The notes beneath the pieces were generated by a model. The model was not told the origin of the DNA, ran no database searches, and worked only from the letters and a program-made list of their open reading frames with translations. A stretch of 64,000 bases of DNA from Gorsachius magnificus (lineage: Eukaryota; Chordata; Aves; Pelecaniformes; Ardeidae). This document shows, piece after piece, positions 63,201-64,000 of this stretch. The DNA lies in NCBI GenBank assembly GCA_034008185.1, contig CM067081.1, positions 82,666,765 to 82,730,764 on the forward strand, in the 5' to 3' direction. The position numbers and the translations under genes are program-made. Position 1 is the stretch's first letter; each line of letters starts with the position of its first letter.

Positions 63201-64000
63201 GGATTTGGTCTCCTTTTTTGGGTGATGTTTGGATTCTAATTTTGCATTGTAACTATTGTATTTGAATCCTTTCTAACAGTACTTTGGGAACTCTAGTGTT
63301 TTTATTTATATGTGCTTTCTCTCCAGCAAATGAGGATTGCTATCTAAGCCAGGTAATGTAGACTTTTGAAAGGTTATACTGCTTTATGCATGTTATGAAA
63401 TCTCAGAAAAACTGGAATGAAATTACCAGGCTCTGCTTGGTCTCATTCCCTTTATAAGGGCTGCTGAATACCTCTCATCTGCAGACCCTTTTTAGCTCTT
63501 TATAACTTTACCATGCTTTCTTTGACTGAGCTGAAATTTTTTGTTCCTGTTGCTTTTCCGAGACCTAATTGGTATTTCGAAAAACATCATCCCTTTCCTG
63601 GAAAACCAGAAGTTGTTTTGCCAAAGGTCATTACAAAGCTTGGTTCCTAGTCTTTGAGACAGATGTTTGAAAGGTGACCCTTGCATCACTTTTCAGCCAG
63701 GATGTGAACTTCTCCCGTATTAAGAGTTTTCTGAAAATTTTAGAAATTGCCATGCTGAGTAGAGTGTGGAAACTGAAATCTCCAAAAGAGCATCTACACA
63801 GCATGTCCAAAAATCGTGTGGCTAAAAAGAAGTAGGCCAATAATGACCTCTAGGCATCAGAATGGGGAGCTGATGACGAAACTAGGGAAGTGTAGGGATG
63901 TTATGGTTTGAGGAGGAACTAGTGTGAATGGCAACACTCAGATTACCTGAGTACAGGTCAGTCGTTAGGAAACAGGAGAGGAGGAGGATTAAGTGGAGAA
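60282..64000. other. Unannotated sequence, no gene recognised
   Basis: AT-rich until about 62250, then moderately GC-rich to 62950. No known product in any frame. An exon-like stretch at 61818-61980 (acceptor TTTTATTTTCAG, possible donor GTAAAGT) is discussed in the findings. A 12-bp perfect palindrome GTCTGTACAGAC is at 62407-62418. Confidence 0.5.

Overview
This window looks like a bird nuclear chromosome. The evidence is its mobile elements: CR1 LINEs with the avian 3' tail (octamer repeats of the ATTCTATG type) in at least eight places, and a solo ERV LTR of a type widespread in birds. I found no tRNA, rRNA, CRISPR array, operon or bacterial gene. No host protein-coding exon can be supported. 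Most of the window is AT-rich intron or intergenic sequence with short chance ORFs, A/T homopolymers and small tandem duplications.

Layout: 1-36061 is mostly unannotated sequence. It holds three short CR1 3' ends on the minus strand (628-875, 4007-4152, 9739-9882), a decayed CR1 tail on plus (23821-23884), an ancient CR1-like reverse-transcriptase fragment (32431-32615) and two CpG-dense blocks (about 16790-17130 and 18000-18320). At 36062-40480 lies a near full-length CR1 on the minus strand. It has a GC-rich 5' region with a TATA box, an AP-1 site and a GC box. Its ORF1 (zinc-finger-like motif, coiled coil, SGNH esterase domain) is broken by one frameshift. Its ORF2 (APE endonuclease plus reverse transcriptase) is fully open. 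Head to head with it, about 300 bp away, is an older 5'-truncated CR1 on plus (40787-43133). Further right are an old CR1 tail (48071-48190), another CR1 3' fragment (56014-56588), a solo LTR with a clean 5-bp target duplication (57949-58536) and a young 5'-truncated CR1 (58757-60281) nearly identical to the full-length copy.

The most interesting observation is at the ORF1/ORF2 junction of the full-length CR1. ORF1 ends with the canonical slippery heptamer T_TTA_AAC, in the correct phase and directly before its TAG stop. The -1 frame is exactly ORF2, and ORF2 has no upstream ATG. GC-rich inverted repeats follow. This suggests that ORF2 could be made as an ORF1-ORF2 fusion by -1 ribosomal frameshifting. 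It is an inference from one copy and needs comparison across the family.

Boundaries of decayed elements are approximate. Identity statements come from reading alignments by eye, not from a computed score.
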